Assembly: GCA_944381485.1 (NCBI GenBank)
Contig: CALWLI010000016.1
Location: forward strand, 1-33,116
Length of the DNA stretch: 33,116 nucleotides
Direction: 5' to 3'
Origin: an uncultured Lachnospiraceae bacterium
GTDB lineage: Bacteria; Bacillota; Clostridia; Lachnospirales; Lachnospiraceae
In this document: piece by piece, positions 7,112 to 14,573 of the stretch
Numbering within the stretch: the stretch's first letter is position 1
How the letters are laid out: each line of letters opens with the position of its first letter
Made by a program: the position numbers and the translations under genes
Notes under the pieces: model-generated
The model's database searches: none
Told to the model about the DNA's origin: nothing
The model's input: only the letters and a program-made list of their open reading frames with translations

Positions 7112-8168
7112 GAAGGCCTTGTTTTTCCGAGGCCTCCACTACCATTTCGGCCTCCTCTGTAAGCTCCTTATCTGCCCCTGCTGTTCCCTCGACCCAAAGG
7201 CTGTAGTTTGTCCCATTCCTTGTCCAGGTCAGGAGGGCTCCCCTTAAGTCTTCCTTTGAGTCGTCTTTTTCTTTCTGCTGACTTTCAGAGGTGAACTCCA
7301 CAGATATCTGCTGACTTTCCCCGTCAGGGAGTTCAAGCTTTACCTCTTTTTTTTCTTCAAATTCAAAGTAGACACCTGCAAGCTCCTCTCCCTCGATTCC
7401 GGCACTCTCAGCCGCAGCTCTAAGGCGCACATCCGAGCCCAAGGCTTCGCTGTAGTAACAGATCTGTGCTGTAATATCGGAGATTATGGAGTAGCTTGGA
7501 ACCTGAGCTCTTTCCTCATCCACAAAAAGATCTATCCCCAGCTGCTCTTTAAAAGCCTCGGACCCCTCTACCTCTCTCAAAGGATTTCCTATAGAGGCCT
7601 TATCCTCCTTAGTATCAGATGAAAAGGCCCGTGCGGAAGCGGGACTTGGAGCCGCAAAGCCTCCCGCTTCAGTATCTGCGGCAGCTTCAAAAGCTTCAGA
7701 CTCCGAAATCCCTGCTCCTTTCTCATAAGCCCCTGTCTCCGATCTCATCACGGAAGTCCCTCCGCTGTCTGCGGCGGCTTCCATAAGTTCTGTTGCCGCA
7801 GCGACAGTGACCTCGTTATCAGCCGAAGCCCCGGAAGCCCCGGAAAAGGGCATGACCCTGGTAAGGGCAAACGCTCCCCCCGCAACGACTGCAACAGAGG
7901 CCACGGCAGCAAGGCTCCTTCTCAGAGGAAGCCTTATTATCTTTCTTTTTTCAGAGCCCCTCTCTTCTGAAGTATCAGCTGTCCTCTCCTCGTCCCGGCA
8001 GGCCTCATCCGTAAGCTCTGCTATATTTTTCATGAATGAATCTGAAAACTCTATGTTCTCCTCGGAGACCTCTCTCTCCAAAAGCTCCATTTCTTCCTTG
8101 AGCTCCTCATACAAGGCGGTCTTCAGCAACTTGTCCGCAATATTCTTTTCCGTATTATTTCCTGCCAT
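7104..8168 (-). CDS. Putative membrane-bound anti-sigma factor, DUF4367-like
   Basis: A 354-residue protein with an acidic cytoplasmic N-terminus of about 80 residues, one membrane segment at about 84-104 (SLAAVASVAVVAGGAFALTRV, in shortened form), a long Ala/Ser/Glu-rich external linker, and a C-terminal domain. The end of that domain (LLTWTRNGTNYSLWVEGTAG) resembles the DUF4367 domain found outside the cell in anti-sigma partners. Its gene starts 14 bases inside the upstream sigma factor gene, the usual arrangement for a sigma/anti-sigma pair. By family logic it would hold the sigma factor at the membrane until a signal arrives. The zinc-binding H-x3-C-x2-C motif of ZAS anti-sigma factors is absent. 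The signal is unknown. Confidence 0.7.
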   Translation of the reverse strand: MAGNNTEKNIADKLLKTALYEELKEEMELLEREVSEENIEFSDSFMKNIAELTDEACRDEERTADTSEERGSEKRKIIRLPLRRSLAAVASVAVVAGGAFALTRVMPFSGASGASADNEVTVAAATELMEAAADSGGTSVMRSETGAYEKGAGISESEAFEAAADTEAGGFAAPSPASARAFSSDTKEDKASIGNPLREVEGSEAFKEQLGIDLFVDEERAQVPSYSIISDITAQICYYSEALGSDVRLRAAAESAGIEGEELAGVYFEFEEKKEVKLELPDGESQQISVEFTSESQQKEKDDSKEDLRGALLTWTRNGTNYSLWVEGTAGADKELTEEAEMVVEASEKQGLLN

Positions 8169-8712
8169 TCCCCGTCGCCTCCGTCCTTTCCTCTTTTTCT
8201 CCGCCCAAAAGCTCTCTCAGAGCCTTTCTTGCTCTGGATAATCTTATATTCACTGAATTGGCGTTTATCCCAAGTATCTCAGCTGTCTTTTCCGCCGAAA
8301 ATTCGTAAAAGCATCTGAGCTCTATGACCTCTCTGTAGGATTCAGGCAGCTTTTCAAGGGCCAGCTTTATGCTCTCTATGCCCTCTGCCGACTCCGCCAG
8401 CTCCTCCGGTGTGCCCGAGCCCTCATGCTCGTTCTCCAAGTCAAGGTAGACGTCCTCTGTAGGCTTCATCCTTCCGTTTTTTCTCATCATATCTATAGCC
8501 GTATTTTTCGCTATGATACAGCAGAGAGCCTTTGCTCTCAGTTCAGTTACATCCTCTATCTCGTCCGCCAGCCTTATGATCTTTATAAAGGCCTCCTGGC
8601 AGGCGTCCTCCGAGGTGTGTGCGTCCGAGGTCACCTGATAGGCCTTATGCCACATAAGCCTCATATAGTTTTCCGCTATGTAATTAAGCTTTTCTCGCTT
8701 GGTCATTGCCAT
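8155..8712 (-). CDS. ECF-type RNA polymerase sigma factor
   Basis: A 185-residue sigma-70 family protein of extracytoplasmic-function size. Region 2 spans about residues 10-85, including the DACQEAFIKII core that melts the -10 element. Region 4 spans about 115-170, with LEKLPESYREVIELRC and a helix-turn-helix, FSAEKTAEILGINANSVNIRLSRARKAL, shown here in outline as AEILGI and RLSRARKAL. Regions 1 and 3 are absent, as expected. The start at 8712 has AAGGAAA eight bases upstream. The downstream gene overlaps by 14 bases and encodes a single-pass partner, so the pair should be one operon. The promoter upstream looks sigma-A-like. Confidence 0.92.
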   Translation of the reverse strand: MAMTKREKLNYIAENYMRLMWHKAYQVTSDAHTSEDACQEAFIKIIRLADEIEDVTELRAKALCCIIAKNTAIDMMRKNGRMKPTEDVYLDLENEHEGSGTPEELAESAEGIESIKLALEKLPESYREVIELRCFYEFSAEKTAEILGINANSVNIRLSRARKALRELLGGEKEERTEATGNGRK

Positions 8713-8765
8713 AACGCAGTTTTCCTTTTTGATTTATTTTATGACAACAGCTTTGTCTGAAGCAT

Positions 8766-8794
8766 ATCATATACTATACCTCAGATTATGGCAA
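8766..8794 (-). promoter_or_regulatory. Candidate promoter of the ECF sigma operon
   Basis: On the minus strand TTGCCA (8789-8794) stands 17 bases before TATGAT (8766-8771). An inverted repeat GACAA-loop-TTGTC lies just downstream, between the promoter and the start codon. The rest of the 221-base gap (8713-8933) holds the terminator of the DJ-1 operon and nothing else I can recognise. Confidence 0.6.
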
Positions 8795-8900
8795 CAGCAG
8801 ACCAAAGTGCTTCCGGCTTCATGCTCCCGGTCTCCTCGGTATATATACGCCTCTGCTGCGGCATTTCTTTCACCTTTAATTTGATTATTTCCTTGAAAAA

Positions 8901-8924
8901 GGAGCCTCTGTATTTTGAGGCTCC
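8901..8924 (-). terminator. Intrinsic terminator of the Nudix/radical SAM/DJ-1 run
   Basis: GGAGCCTC (8901-8908) and GAGGCTCC (8917-8924) form an eight-pair stem with an eight-base loop, followed on the minus strand by TTTTTC. It begins 10 bases after the stop codon of the DJ-1 gene. Confidence 0.9.
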
Positions 8925-8933
8925 TCATTTTTC

Positions 8934-9491
8934 TTAAATCTGATCATACTGTATTGATGCCTTGACCTCGGCTGCCCTCTCCTCGGAATAGAGAAGCCTT
9001 ACAAGCTCCAGTCCCAGGTCAAGAGCATAGCCCAGCCCTCTGGCTGTCGTTATATTTCCGTCTGTCACTACCCCTGTCTTGGTGTAGACAGCTCCCTTTA
9101 ACTTATCCTCAAAGCCGGGATAGCAGGTTGCCTTTCTCCCCTCCAAAAAGCCCATCATGCCGAGTACCGAGGGTGCGGCACATATGGCGGCTATCCTCTT
9201 TCCCTTTTCGTATTGGCTCTTAAGAGCCTTTTTAAGCTCAGTGCAGTTCATGAGATTTGCGGTTCCCGGCATGCCTCCGGGAAGGAACAGAACGTCTCCG
9301 TCCTCAAAATCCTCCTTTTCTCCCATACTGCTGTCACATATTATCCTGACCCTGTGGGAGCTTACCACCTCTCTCCCGTCATTTACGGATACCATCTCCA
9401 CCTTAGCACCTGCTCTCTTTAAAACGTCACAGGCGGCGAGGCACTCAACCTCCTCAAGTCCGTCCGCAAGGAACGCATATACCTTAGCCAT
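8934..9491 (-). CDS. DJ-1/PfpI family protein
   Basis: A 185-residue single-domain protein of the DJ-1 group (YajL/ThiJ-like). It opens KVYAFLADGLEEVECL, with Glu16 in the place of the glutamate that stabilises the reactive cysteine. The nucleophile elbow reads AAICAAPSVLG with Cys104. LFLPGGMPG at 69-76 is the usual glycine loop. Family members act as glyoxalases, deglycases or stress chaperones, so the exact activity is open. The start at 9491 has AAGGAGGAG seven bases upstream; a longer frame to 9551 lies inside the radical SAM gene and is rejected. It follows that gene by one base. Confidence 0.9.
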   Translation of the reverse strand: MAKVYAFLADGLEEVECLAACDVLKRAGAKVEMVSVNDGREVVSSHRVRIICDSSMGEKEDFEDGDVLFLPGGMPGTANLMNCTELKKALKSQYEKGKRIAAICAAPSVLGMMGFLEGRKATCYPGFEDKLKGAVYTKTGVVTDGNITTARGLGYALDLGLELVRLLYSEERAAEVKASIQYDQI

Positions 9492-9492
9492 G

Positions 9493-10518
9493 TCAACTCC
9501 TCCTTTTTCCCTGATAGCTTTCTTTATCTTTAAGCCTTTTTGTAAAGGCATTCAAAACTCTCTTTTTATCTCCACTCCAAAGTGGAGCAAGCAGCAGGCT
9601 TTTGGGGGCATCCCCTGTTATCCTGTGTATGACCATGCTCTCCGGAAGTATCTCCAAAATGTCTGTTATAAGCTCCAAATACTCCTCCATGGAAAAGATA
9701 TGCCATCTGAGTTTTTTCTCTCCCCAAGGGATGAGCATATCCTCCCCTGTGCCGTCTCCGCATCCCTCTGAGTACTTCTCATAAAGCCTTCCCAGCTCTG
9801 TGCCCTTAAGCACATACAAAAGATGTATCTTTATGCCGTCGGTGAGAGGCCTCCCTTCCGGATCCTTCGCCTCCGCCAGGTACCTTGCTGTCTCCATTAT
9901 CCTGTCTCTGTCCTCCCCGGGGAGGCCTGCTATCATGTGGGTGATGACAGTCACTCCCTCAGCCTTAAGTCTCAGGGCCGCCTCCTCGTAAACCTCAAGG
10001 CTGTAGCCTCTCCTTATGAATTCCGCCGTGTCCTCGTGAACCGTCTGGAGCCCCAGTTCTATCCACACAGGCTTTATTTTGTTCAGCTCACCCAGCAGGC
10101 CGTACATCTCATTACTTATGCAGTCAGGTCTCGTGGCTATGGAAAGTATGAGTATGTCGGGATTTGATATGGCCTCGCTGAACATGGACCTGAGCTTATC
10201 GAAGTCCCCATAAGTATTTGTAAATGACTGAAAATAGGCTATGTACCCTGCAGGGGACTTGCCCATTTTGGCCTCCACCTTAGCCTTTGCAAGGCGTATC
10301 TGTTCTGTAACGGGAAGTACCGGGCTCTCCGCAAACTCCCCTGCTCCCGACTCACCGCAGAATATGCAGCCCCCTCGGCCTTTGCTTCCGTCCCTCACAG
10401 GGCAGCTGCAGCCGGTCTGCAGAGAAAGCTTGTACACCTTTCCACCATAGCTCTCCTTGAGCTCGTCGCCGACGCTTCGCATTCTTTTTTCCTGTGTGTA
10501 CGGATGGTACGGATGCAT
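9493..10518 (-). CDS. TIGR01212 family radical SAM protein (YhcC-like)
   Basis: A 341-residue radical SAM enzyme of the YhcC group. The cluster-binding region is CSCPVRDGSKGRGGCIFCG near residues 37-55, whose CxxC end (CIFC) and upstream Cys match the unusual motif of this family. Later landmarks are YIAYFQSFTNTYGD, a SAM-binding LSIATRPDC, the ELGLQTVHEDT strand and THMIAGLPGED. The reaction of this group is not established. The ATG at 10518 overlaps the stop of the Nudix gene (TGATG), with GGAG nine bases upstream in that gene. The three genes from Nudix to DJ-1 form a tight operon ended by the hairpin at 8901-8924. Confidence 0.92.
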   Translation of the reverse strand: MHPYHPYTQEKRMRSVGDELKESYGGKVYKLSLQTGCSCPVRDGSKGRGGCIFCGESGAGEFAESPVLPVTEQIRLAKAKVEAKMGKSPAGYIAYFQSFTNTYGDFDKLRSMFSEAISNPDILILSIATRPDCISNEMYGLLGELNKIKPVWIELGLQTVHEDTAEFIRRGYSLEVYEEAALRLKAEGVTVITHMIAGLPGEDRDRIMETARYLAEAKDPEGRPLTDGIKIHLLYVLKGTELGRLYEKYSEGCGDGTGEDMLIPWGEKKLRWHIFSMEEYLELITDILEILPESMVIHRITGDAPKSLLLAPLWSGDKKRVLNAFTKRLKDKESYQGKRRS

Positions 10519-10973
10519 CAATAAAACTCCTTTATCTCTGTCAATATATCATTATTATAGCAGAGCTTTATTGAAAATACATCATCGCCTCTCATGAGAC
10601 GCTTAAGCATAGGTATGTCTCCCTCCCACAGATTAAGTCCGAGTACGTCCTCCTTCCTAACCCATCTGAGTTCTCCCTCATCACAGGAACCGGGCTCGCC
10701 CTCAAAGCTTTCGGAGGTGTAGGTAAATATGTATTCCGGCTCCTTGTCGTCATAGACAAAGGTTATTATTCCTCTGAACTTATAGCTTATAAGCCTGCAG
10801 CCGGTCTCCTCAAAGACCTCTCTCACAAGCCCCTCTTCAGGGGCTTCCTCCTTCTCAAGCTTTCCTCCTACTCCTATCCATTTTCCCCGATTCACATCGT
10901 TTTCCTTTTTGTTTCTGTAGAGCATCAGATATTTTCCCTCCCTCTCCATATAGCAGAGCGTAGATATCTTCAT
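10518..10973 (-). CDS. Nudix hydrolase (8-oxo-dGTP diphosphatase-like)
   Basis: A 151-residue Nudix protein. The Nudix box is complete and lies at about residues 36-58: GGKLEKEEAPEEG then LVREVFEETGCRL, matching G-x5-E-x7-RE-U-x-EE-x-G-U, which binds the catalytic metal. The family cleaves nucleoside diphosphate linkages. The small size and MutT-like N-terminus (STLCYMEREGKYLMLYRNKK) suggest sanitation of oxidised nucleotides, but this is not certain. It is first in a three-gene run and overlaps the radical SAM gene by one base. Just upstream stands the terminator of the DUF805 gene. Confidence 0.9.
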   Translation of the reverse strand: MKISTLCYMEREGKYLMLYRNKKENDVNRGKWIGVGGKLEKEEAPEEGLVREVFEETGCRLISYKFRGIITFVYDDKEPEYIFTYTSESFEGEPGSCDEGELRWVRKEDVLGLNLWEGDIPMLKRLMRGDDVFSIKLCYNNDILTEIKEFY

Positions 10974-11007
10974 TCCTTCTCCCTGTCCTTTCTCACTCGA
11001 TAAAATT

Positions 11008-11046
11008 ATGCTCCCCTTAAAGGCTGATCCGTCTTAAGGGGAGCAT
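11008..11046 (-). terminator. Intrinsic terminator after the DUF805 gene
   Basis: ATGCTCCCCTTAA (11008-11020) and TTAAGGGGAGCAT (11034-11046) form a perfect 13-pair stem with a 13-base loop. On the minus strand it is followed by AATTTTA. It separates the DUF805 gene from the Nudix operon. The T run is short for a strong terminator. Confidence 0.75.
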
Positions 11047-11076
11047 ATAAAGATCTGTTATGTATCCTTAAATAAG

Positions 11077-11631
11077 CTACATCTCTGTTCCGTCGTTTTC
11101 CGGGATCTCTTTGTATCCCTTGTCCTCTCCCTCATTGGGATCAAAGGGTCTGGGCACACCGTAGGCATTTTCTCCGGGCTTTCCGGGAAGCACTAAAAAT
11201 ACAAAATTGAGTATTGAGAGCACAAGAGCCAAGATGGCAAATATGCCTGCAGACGACAAGAGAGCAAGGAGCATTCCTCCGTCATCCCCTGTGGCAAAGT
11301 AGGCCGCAAACAGGGAACCGAGAAACAGTGCCAGGCTGAGGACAACCAATATATTCCCCAGTGCGCAGAAGAGTATAGCCAGCCATCCCGGTTTTCCTGA
11401 ATCGTGGTATCTCCTCATGGTCGCAAACAGCAGGGGCAAAAATGTGGCAACGCCCCACACCCATAATACGGTGCTGAATATGTCATTTACAAACTCTCCA
11501 AGAAACTGGAGTATTATGGATATGATAGTTATTCCCAGCCATCCCCACCAGTATCCTGCCCTGGAGAGCCTTCCGTGCCAGTTGAGATAATGCTTGAACA
11601 TATCTTTCACAGCAAAAACAATGCTTTTCAT
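11077..11631 (-). CDS. DUF805 family membrane protein
   Basis: A 184-residue integral membrane protein with four or so hydrophobic helices. The DUF805 signatures are present: NWHGRLSRAGYWW near residue 17, the MRRYHDSGKPGWL loop near residue 72, and PGKPGENAYGVPRPFDP near the C-terminus. The family is widespread and has no known function. The tail is acidic and cytoplasmic by charge. The start at 11631 has GAGAGGAAAAAG just upstream. It is a single-gene unit ended by a strong hairpin. It is transcribed away from the M42 peptidase gene with a 143-base AT-rich gap between the start codons. Confidence 0.9.
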   Translation of the reverse strand: MKSIVFAVKDMFKHYLNWHGRLSRAGYWWGWLGITIISIILQFLGEFVNDIFSTVLWVWGVATFLPLLFATMRRYHDSGKPGWLAILFCALGNILVVLSLALFLGSLFAAYFATGDDGGMLLALLSSAGIFAILALVLSILNFVFLVLPGKPGENAYGVPRPFDPNEGEDKGYKEIPENDGTEM

Positions 11632-11729
11632 ACTTTTTCCTCTCTTTTTGTTAAAAATATGGTTTACGCGCTTTATTATATTATAATTTTCCTATAATTA
11701 ACAGATAAATTTCAGTTTGTGTTCCTTTG

Positions 11730-11738
11730 TGCTATAAT
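11730..11738 (+). promoter_or_regulatory. Extended -10 promoter of the M42 peptidase gene
   Basis: TGCTATAAT (11730-11738) is an extended -10 element, 37 bases before the ATG at 11775. No convincing -35 box stands 17 bases upstream, as is common for extended -10 promoters. Confidence 0.6.
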
Positions 11739-11774
11739 GTTCTCACTTTAAATAATCTTAGAGAGGTACATTTT

Positions 11775-12821
11775 ATGGAAAAAAATTATGATGCCTACAC
11801 AGACTATATATTGGAGGAGGCGAAGCTCCTTCTGGCCTGCGACAGCCCCTCCGGCTACAACAGAGAGGTCACGGATCTCCTCCTCTCAGAGCTTAAAAAG
11901 GCAGGTGTCAAGGCATGGCGCACCGTAAAGGGCGGCGTGATAGCGGACCTTGAATCAGGGGATCTCTGTGACGCCATACTTCTGGAGGCCCACTGTGACA
12001 CTCTGGGTGCCATGGTTCACGAGATAAAGCCTGACGGCAGATTAAAGCTCACCAACATAGGTGGAATGCAGCCCAACAATGCGGAAGCCGAAAACCTTCA
12101 TATAATCACAAGGGACGGCCGCAGATACGAGGGCACCTGTCAGCTCACTGACGCATCTGTCCATGTAAATGGGGAGTACGCCTCAACTCAGAGGAACTGG
12201 GATACTATAGAGGCTGTCATAGATGAGGATGTAAAGACTGCAGAGGATGTAAAGAAGCTGGGAATAAGGCCCGGTGACTATGTATGCTTTGAGCCCCGCA
12301 CAAGGATCACCTCCTCAGGCTACATAAAAAGCCGCTTCCTTGACGACAAGCTGTCAGCGGCCATACTCATGGGATATGCGAAATATGTAAAGGACGAGGG
12401 GATAGAACTCAAAAGGCGGGTATATCTGCACTTTACAGTATATGAGGAGGTAGGACACGGAGGCTCGGCAAGCTGCCCCGATGGAGTGACTGAAGCCTGG
12501 TCCGTGGATATGGGCTGCGTCGGAAATGGACTTTGCTGCACCGAGCACGAGGTATCCATAGCCGCAAAGGACAGGGGAGGCCCCTATAATTACGAGCTGG
12601 TGACAAAGCTTATTGAGCTTGCGGAGAAAAACAGTCTGGGCTACGCTGTGGATATATATCCCCACTACGGTTCGGACGTGGAGGCCACCTTGAGAGCAGG
12701 CTATGATATACGCCATGCCCTTATAGGCCCCGGAGTCTATGCCTCCCACGGCTATGAGAGGAGCCACAGGGATGCGGTTAAAAACACCTTCCTGCTTATA
12801 AAGGCTTATATGGAGGATTAG
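11775..12821 (+). CDS. M42 family metallopeptidase (glutamyl/deblocking aminopeptidase-like)
   Basis: A 348-residue cytoplasmic peptidase of family M42, which forms large tetrahedral complexes that trim peptides from the N-terminus. The two-metal site is complete: His73 in LEAHCDTLG, bridging Asp191 in FLDDKLSA, catalytic Glu224 with metal Glu225 in YEEVGHGG, Asp245 in SVDMGC and His325 in ASHGYERSH. Residues about 75-175 form the inserted beta-barrel domain. The start at 11775 has AGAGAGG eight bases upstream; the frame extends upstream to 11727 but through the promoter. The 3' end overlaps that of the DUF1275 gene by 26 bases in opposite orientation. The preferred residue cleaved is not predictable here. 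Confidence 0.92.
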   Translation: MEKNYDAYTDYILEEAKLLLACDSPSGYNREVTDLLLSELKKAGVKAWRTVKGGVIADLESGDLCDAILLEAHCDTLGAMVHEIKPDGRLKLTNIGGMQPNNAEAENLHIITRDGRRYEGTCQLTDASVHVNGEYASTQRNWDTIEAVIDEDVKTAEDVKKLGIRPGDYVCFEPRTRITSSGYIKSRFLDDKLSAAILMGYAKYVKDEGIELKRRVYLHFTVYEEVGHGGSASCPDGVTEAWSVDMGCVGNGLCCTEHEVSIAAKDRGGPYNYELVTKLIELAEKNSLGYAVDIYPHYGSDVEATLRAGYDIRHALIGPGVYASHGYERSHRDAVKNTFLLIKAYMED

Positions 12822-13479
12822 CCTCCCTCTCTCTGTCGGAGAACATCATCAGAAAGGCCGCAAAAAGGAAGGCCGCACATACAAGTATGGCTTTTTCCGA
12901 AAAGGCCTTTATACACATATTTCCTATTACCGCTCCCGCTATGAACAGGGCTATGACTCCATAGTAAAACAGGCCTGAAAAAAGGCTGTCACGGTTTCTC
13001 GTCTTTATCCAGTCGCAGAGATTTTCCGTGGCACTCCTCAAATTTCCTATGCACATGGTAGTCGCCGCGCTTCTTCCGTGTATCTTCCTGAAGCTCTCCA
13101 CCTGCAGTCCGCAGGCAAAGGAGGTCAGGCTGTTGGCAAAAAGATTCATGTCAAGGGGCATAAAGGCCACTGCGGAGAAGATCACTATCTCCGCCAGAAC
13201 TGTGAGCTGACGCCAGTGAAGGGTCCGCTTTTCCGGGTCTCTCAGAAGCCTTGCCAGGGCTATGCCCCCTGTGAAAAATATTATGGGAAACATATATCGA
13301 GGGATGTTGGCGAAATCGCCCTCGGAGATCCTTACTCCCAAAAGGAGTATATTTCCGGTCTGAGCGTTCGCAAACACCCCTCCTCTCATTATATAAGAAT
13401 ATGCATCCATAAAGCCTCCCGCCAGGGAAAGCAGGATCCCCAGCTCTATGGATTCCGAACTCTGAATCGCTCTTTTCAT
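12796..13479 (-). CDS. DUF1275 (YoaK-like) membrane protein
   Basis: A 227-residue protein of the YoaK/DUF1275 family with about six membrane helices. The family signature at the N-terminus is LAGGFMDAYSYIMRGGVFANAQTGN, seen here as GGFMDAYSY and FANAQTGN; a second one near residue 120 is FACGLQVESFRKIHG with TTMCIGNLR. The family is thought to transport small molecules but has no proven substrate. An AAGGAGAG binding site lies in the end of the preceding acetyltransferase gene, and the two are four bases apart. It looks like the last gene of the degV-led run. Its end overlaps the M42 gene tail to tail, with no terminator between them. Confidence 0.92.
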   Translation of the reverse strand: MKRAIQSSESIELGILLSLAGGFMDAYSYIMRGGVFANAQTGNILLLGVRISEGDFANIPRYMFPIIFFTGGIALARLLRDPEKRTLHWRQLTVLAEIVIFSAVAFMPLDMNLFANSLTSFACGLQVESFRKIHGRSAATTMCIGNLRSATENLCDWIKTRNRDSLFSGLFYYGVIALFIAGAVIGNMCIKAFSEKAILVCAAFLFAAFLMMFSDREREANPPYKPL

Positions 13480-13483
13480 AGGC

Positions 13484-14011
13484 CTAAAGTCTCTCCTTAA
13501 GCATTACCTCTCTCAAAGTGCCTCCGTATTTTTCTCCCTTCCACACAGGCCTGTACCCCAGATCCATGATGTTTTTTCTGCTGTATACATTGTCAGGATG
13601 TACCGTGCACATAAAATATCTGAAGCCCTCATCGGAGAACTCCTCCTCCGCTTTTTCCATAAGCCTTCTCTGTAACTTGAGGCCTCTGAATTCCGGGCTT
13701 ACCGCCGCAGTGTCTATGTGGACCACCTTCTTCATCTCCTCCTCGGAAAGGTTTACATATTCCCCCATGTTCTCTCCCCCGGTCTTTGAAGGCACCTCAA
13801 CGATCAGTACTGCACACAGCTCTCCCGTATCCGAAGTCACGGCCTTATAGGCGATGTCTGTGCCCTCATCTATCCTTCGCATCTCCATCTCCGAATTGTT
13901 GAGAAAAAGCCACTCGGTCTCCTGTCCCATGGCGGCCTTTACTTTTTTCACGAAGTCTGTAACGAGCTTACCCTCGCCCTTCTTTGCTCTGACTATGTCT
14001 ATATCTCTCAT
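13484..14011 (-). CDS. GNAT-family N-acetyltransferase
   Basis: A 175-residue acetyltransferase. The acetyl-CoA-binding region reads VSPEFRGLKLQRRLMEKAEEE near residues 105-125, with the R/Q-x-x-G-x-x pattern. It is followed by FMCTVHPDNVYSRKNIMDLGYRP, the conserved helix and 'lGY' strand of the fold, seen as HPDN and LGYRP. The N-terminus is unusual in carrying EWLFLNNSEMEM. The substrate is not evident. It lies 15 bases after ybaK and 4 bases before the DUF1275 gene, so it belongs to the same transcript. Confidence 0.88.
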   Translation of the reverse strand: MRDIDIVRAKKGEGKLVTDFVKKVKAAMGQETEWLFLNNSEMEMRRIDEGTDIAYKAVTSDTGELCAVLIVEVPSKTGGENMGEYVNLSEEEMKKVVHIDTAAVSPEFRGLKLQRRLMEKAEEEFSDEGFRYFMCTVHPDNVYSRKNIMDLGYRPVWKGEKYGGTLREVMLKERL

Positions 14012-14026
14012 GTCCCCTGTCTCCTG

Positions 14027-14521
14027 TCAATTTTTCTGTAATAAAAGATCCGCAAACTCCGCTCCCACATATTCGGAAAGCGCCAAGGGAGACAGGAGGA
14101 CCTGAACGCCTCTCTGTCCCCCGCTTATGCTTACGGCTTCCTTTTCTTTCCCGCTTATGTCTATATAGGTCTTAAATCTTTTCTTCATGCCTATGGGAGA
14201 GCAGCCCCCTCTCACATAGCCTGTGAGGGGGAGAAGCTCCTTTACATGTATAAGTTCAGCACTCTTATTTCCCGATACCTTTGCCGCCTTCTTAAGATCT
14301 ATCTCTCTGTCCACCGGTATGCAGCACACAAAATATCCGGTTTTATCCCCTCTCAGTACGAGAGTCTTAAAAACCATGTCATAGGGAAAGCCCAGAAAGT
14401 CCGCGGCATGGACTCCTGATAGGTCTTCCTCGCTGTACTCATACTCTCTTGTGTCGTAGGCTATCTTTGCCTTGTCAAGAAGCCTCATGACATTGGTCTT
14501 TGTCTTTTCTTTGTCCTTCAT
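14027..14521 (-). CDS. ybaK: Cys-tRNA(Pro) deacylase (YbaK/EbsC)
   Basis: A 164-residue YbaK-type editing protein that removes cysteine wrongly attached to tRNA-Pro. Residues 28-60 carry the conserved SGVHAADFLGFPYDMVFKTLVL (seen as HAADFLG and VFKTLV), with Lys52 in the position of the catalytic lysine of the family. The substrate-pocket glycines are in YVRGGCSPIGMKKR (102-115). The length is typical. The gene sits in the run behind degV and the NlpC/P60 gene. A tRNA-Cys gene lies 2 kb away, which is probably coincidence. Confidence 0.95.
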   Translation of the reverse strand: MKDKEKTKTNVMRLLDKAKIAYDTREYEYSEEDLSGVHAADFLGFPYDMVFKTLVLRGDKTGYFVCCIPVDREIDLKKAAKVSGNKSAELIHVKELLPLTGYVRGGCSPIGMKKRFKTYIDISGKEKEAVSISGGQRGVQVLLSPLALSEYVGAEFADLLLQKN

Positions 14522-14573
14522 GTCTGTCTTATTTCCTCAGAAGGCTCCCTTCTTATACCCGAAAGCTCTCCCG

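Noticed and set aside
8934-9551. Longer DJ-1 protein starting at 9551
   Set aside because: The added 20 residues lie inside the radical SAM gene and the family fold begins exactly at the start at 9491, which has AAGGAGGAG before it.
9157-9771. 204-codon open frame on the plus strand
   Set aside because: It is antisense to the DJ-1 and radical SAM genes, both of which have full family motifs.
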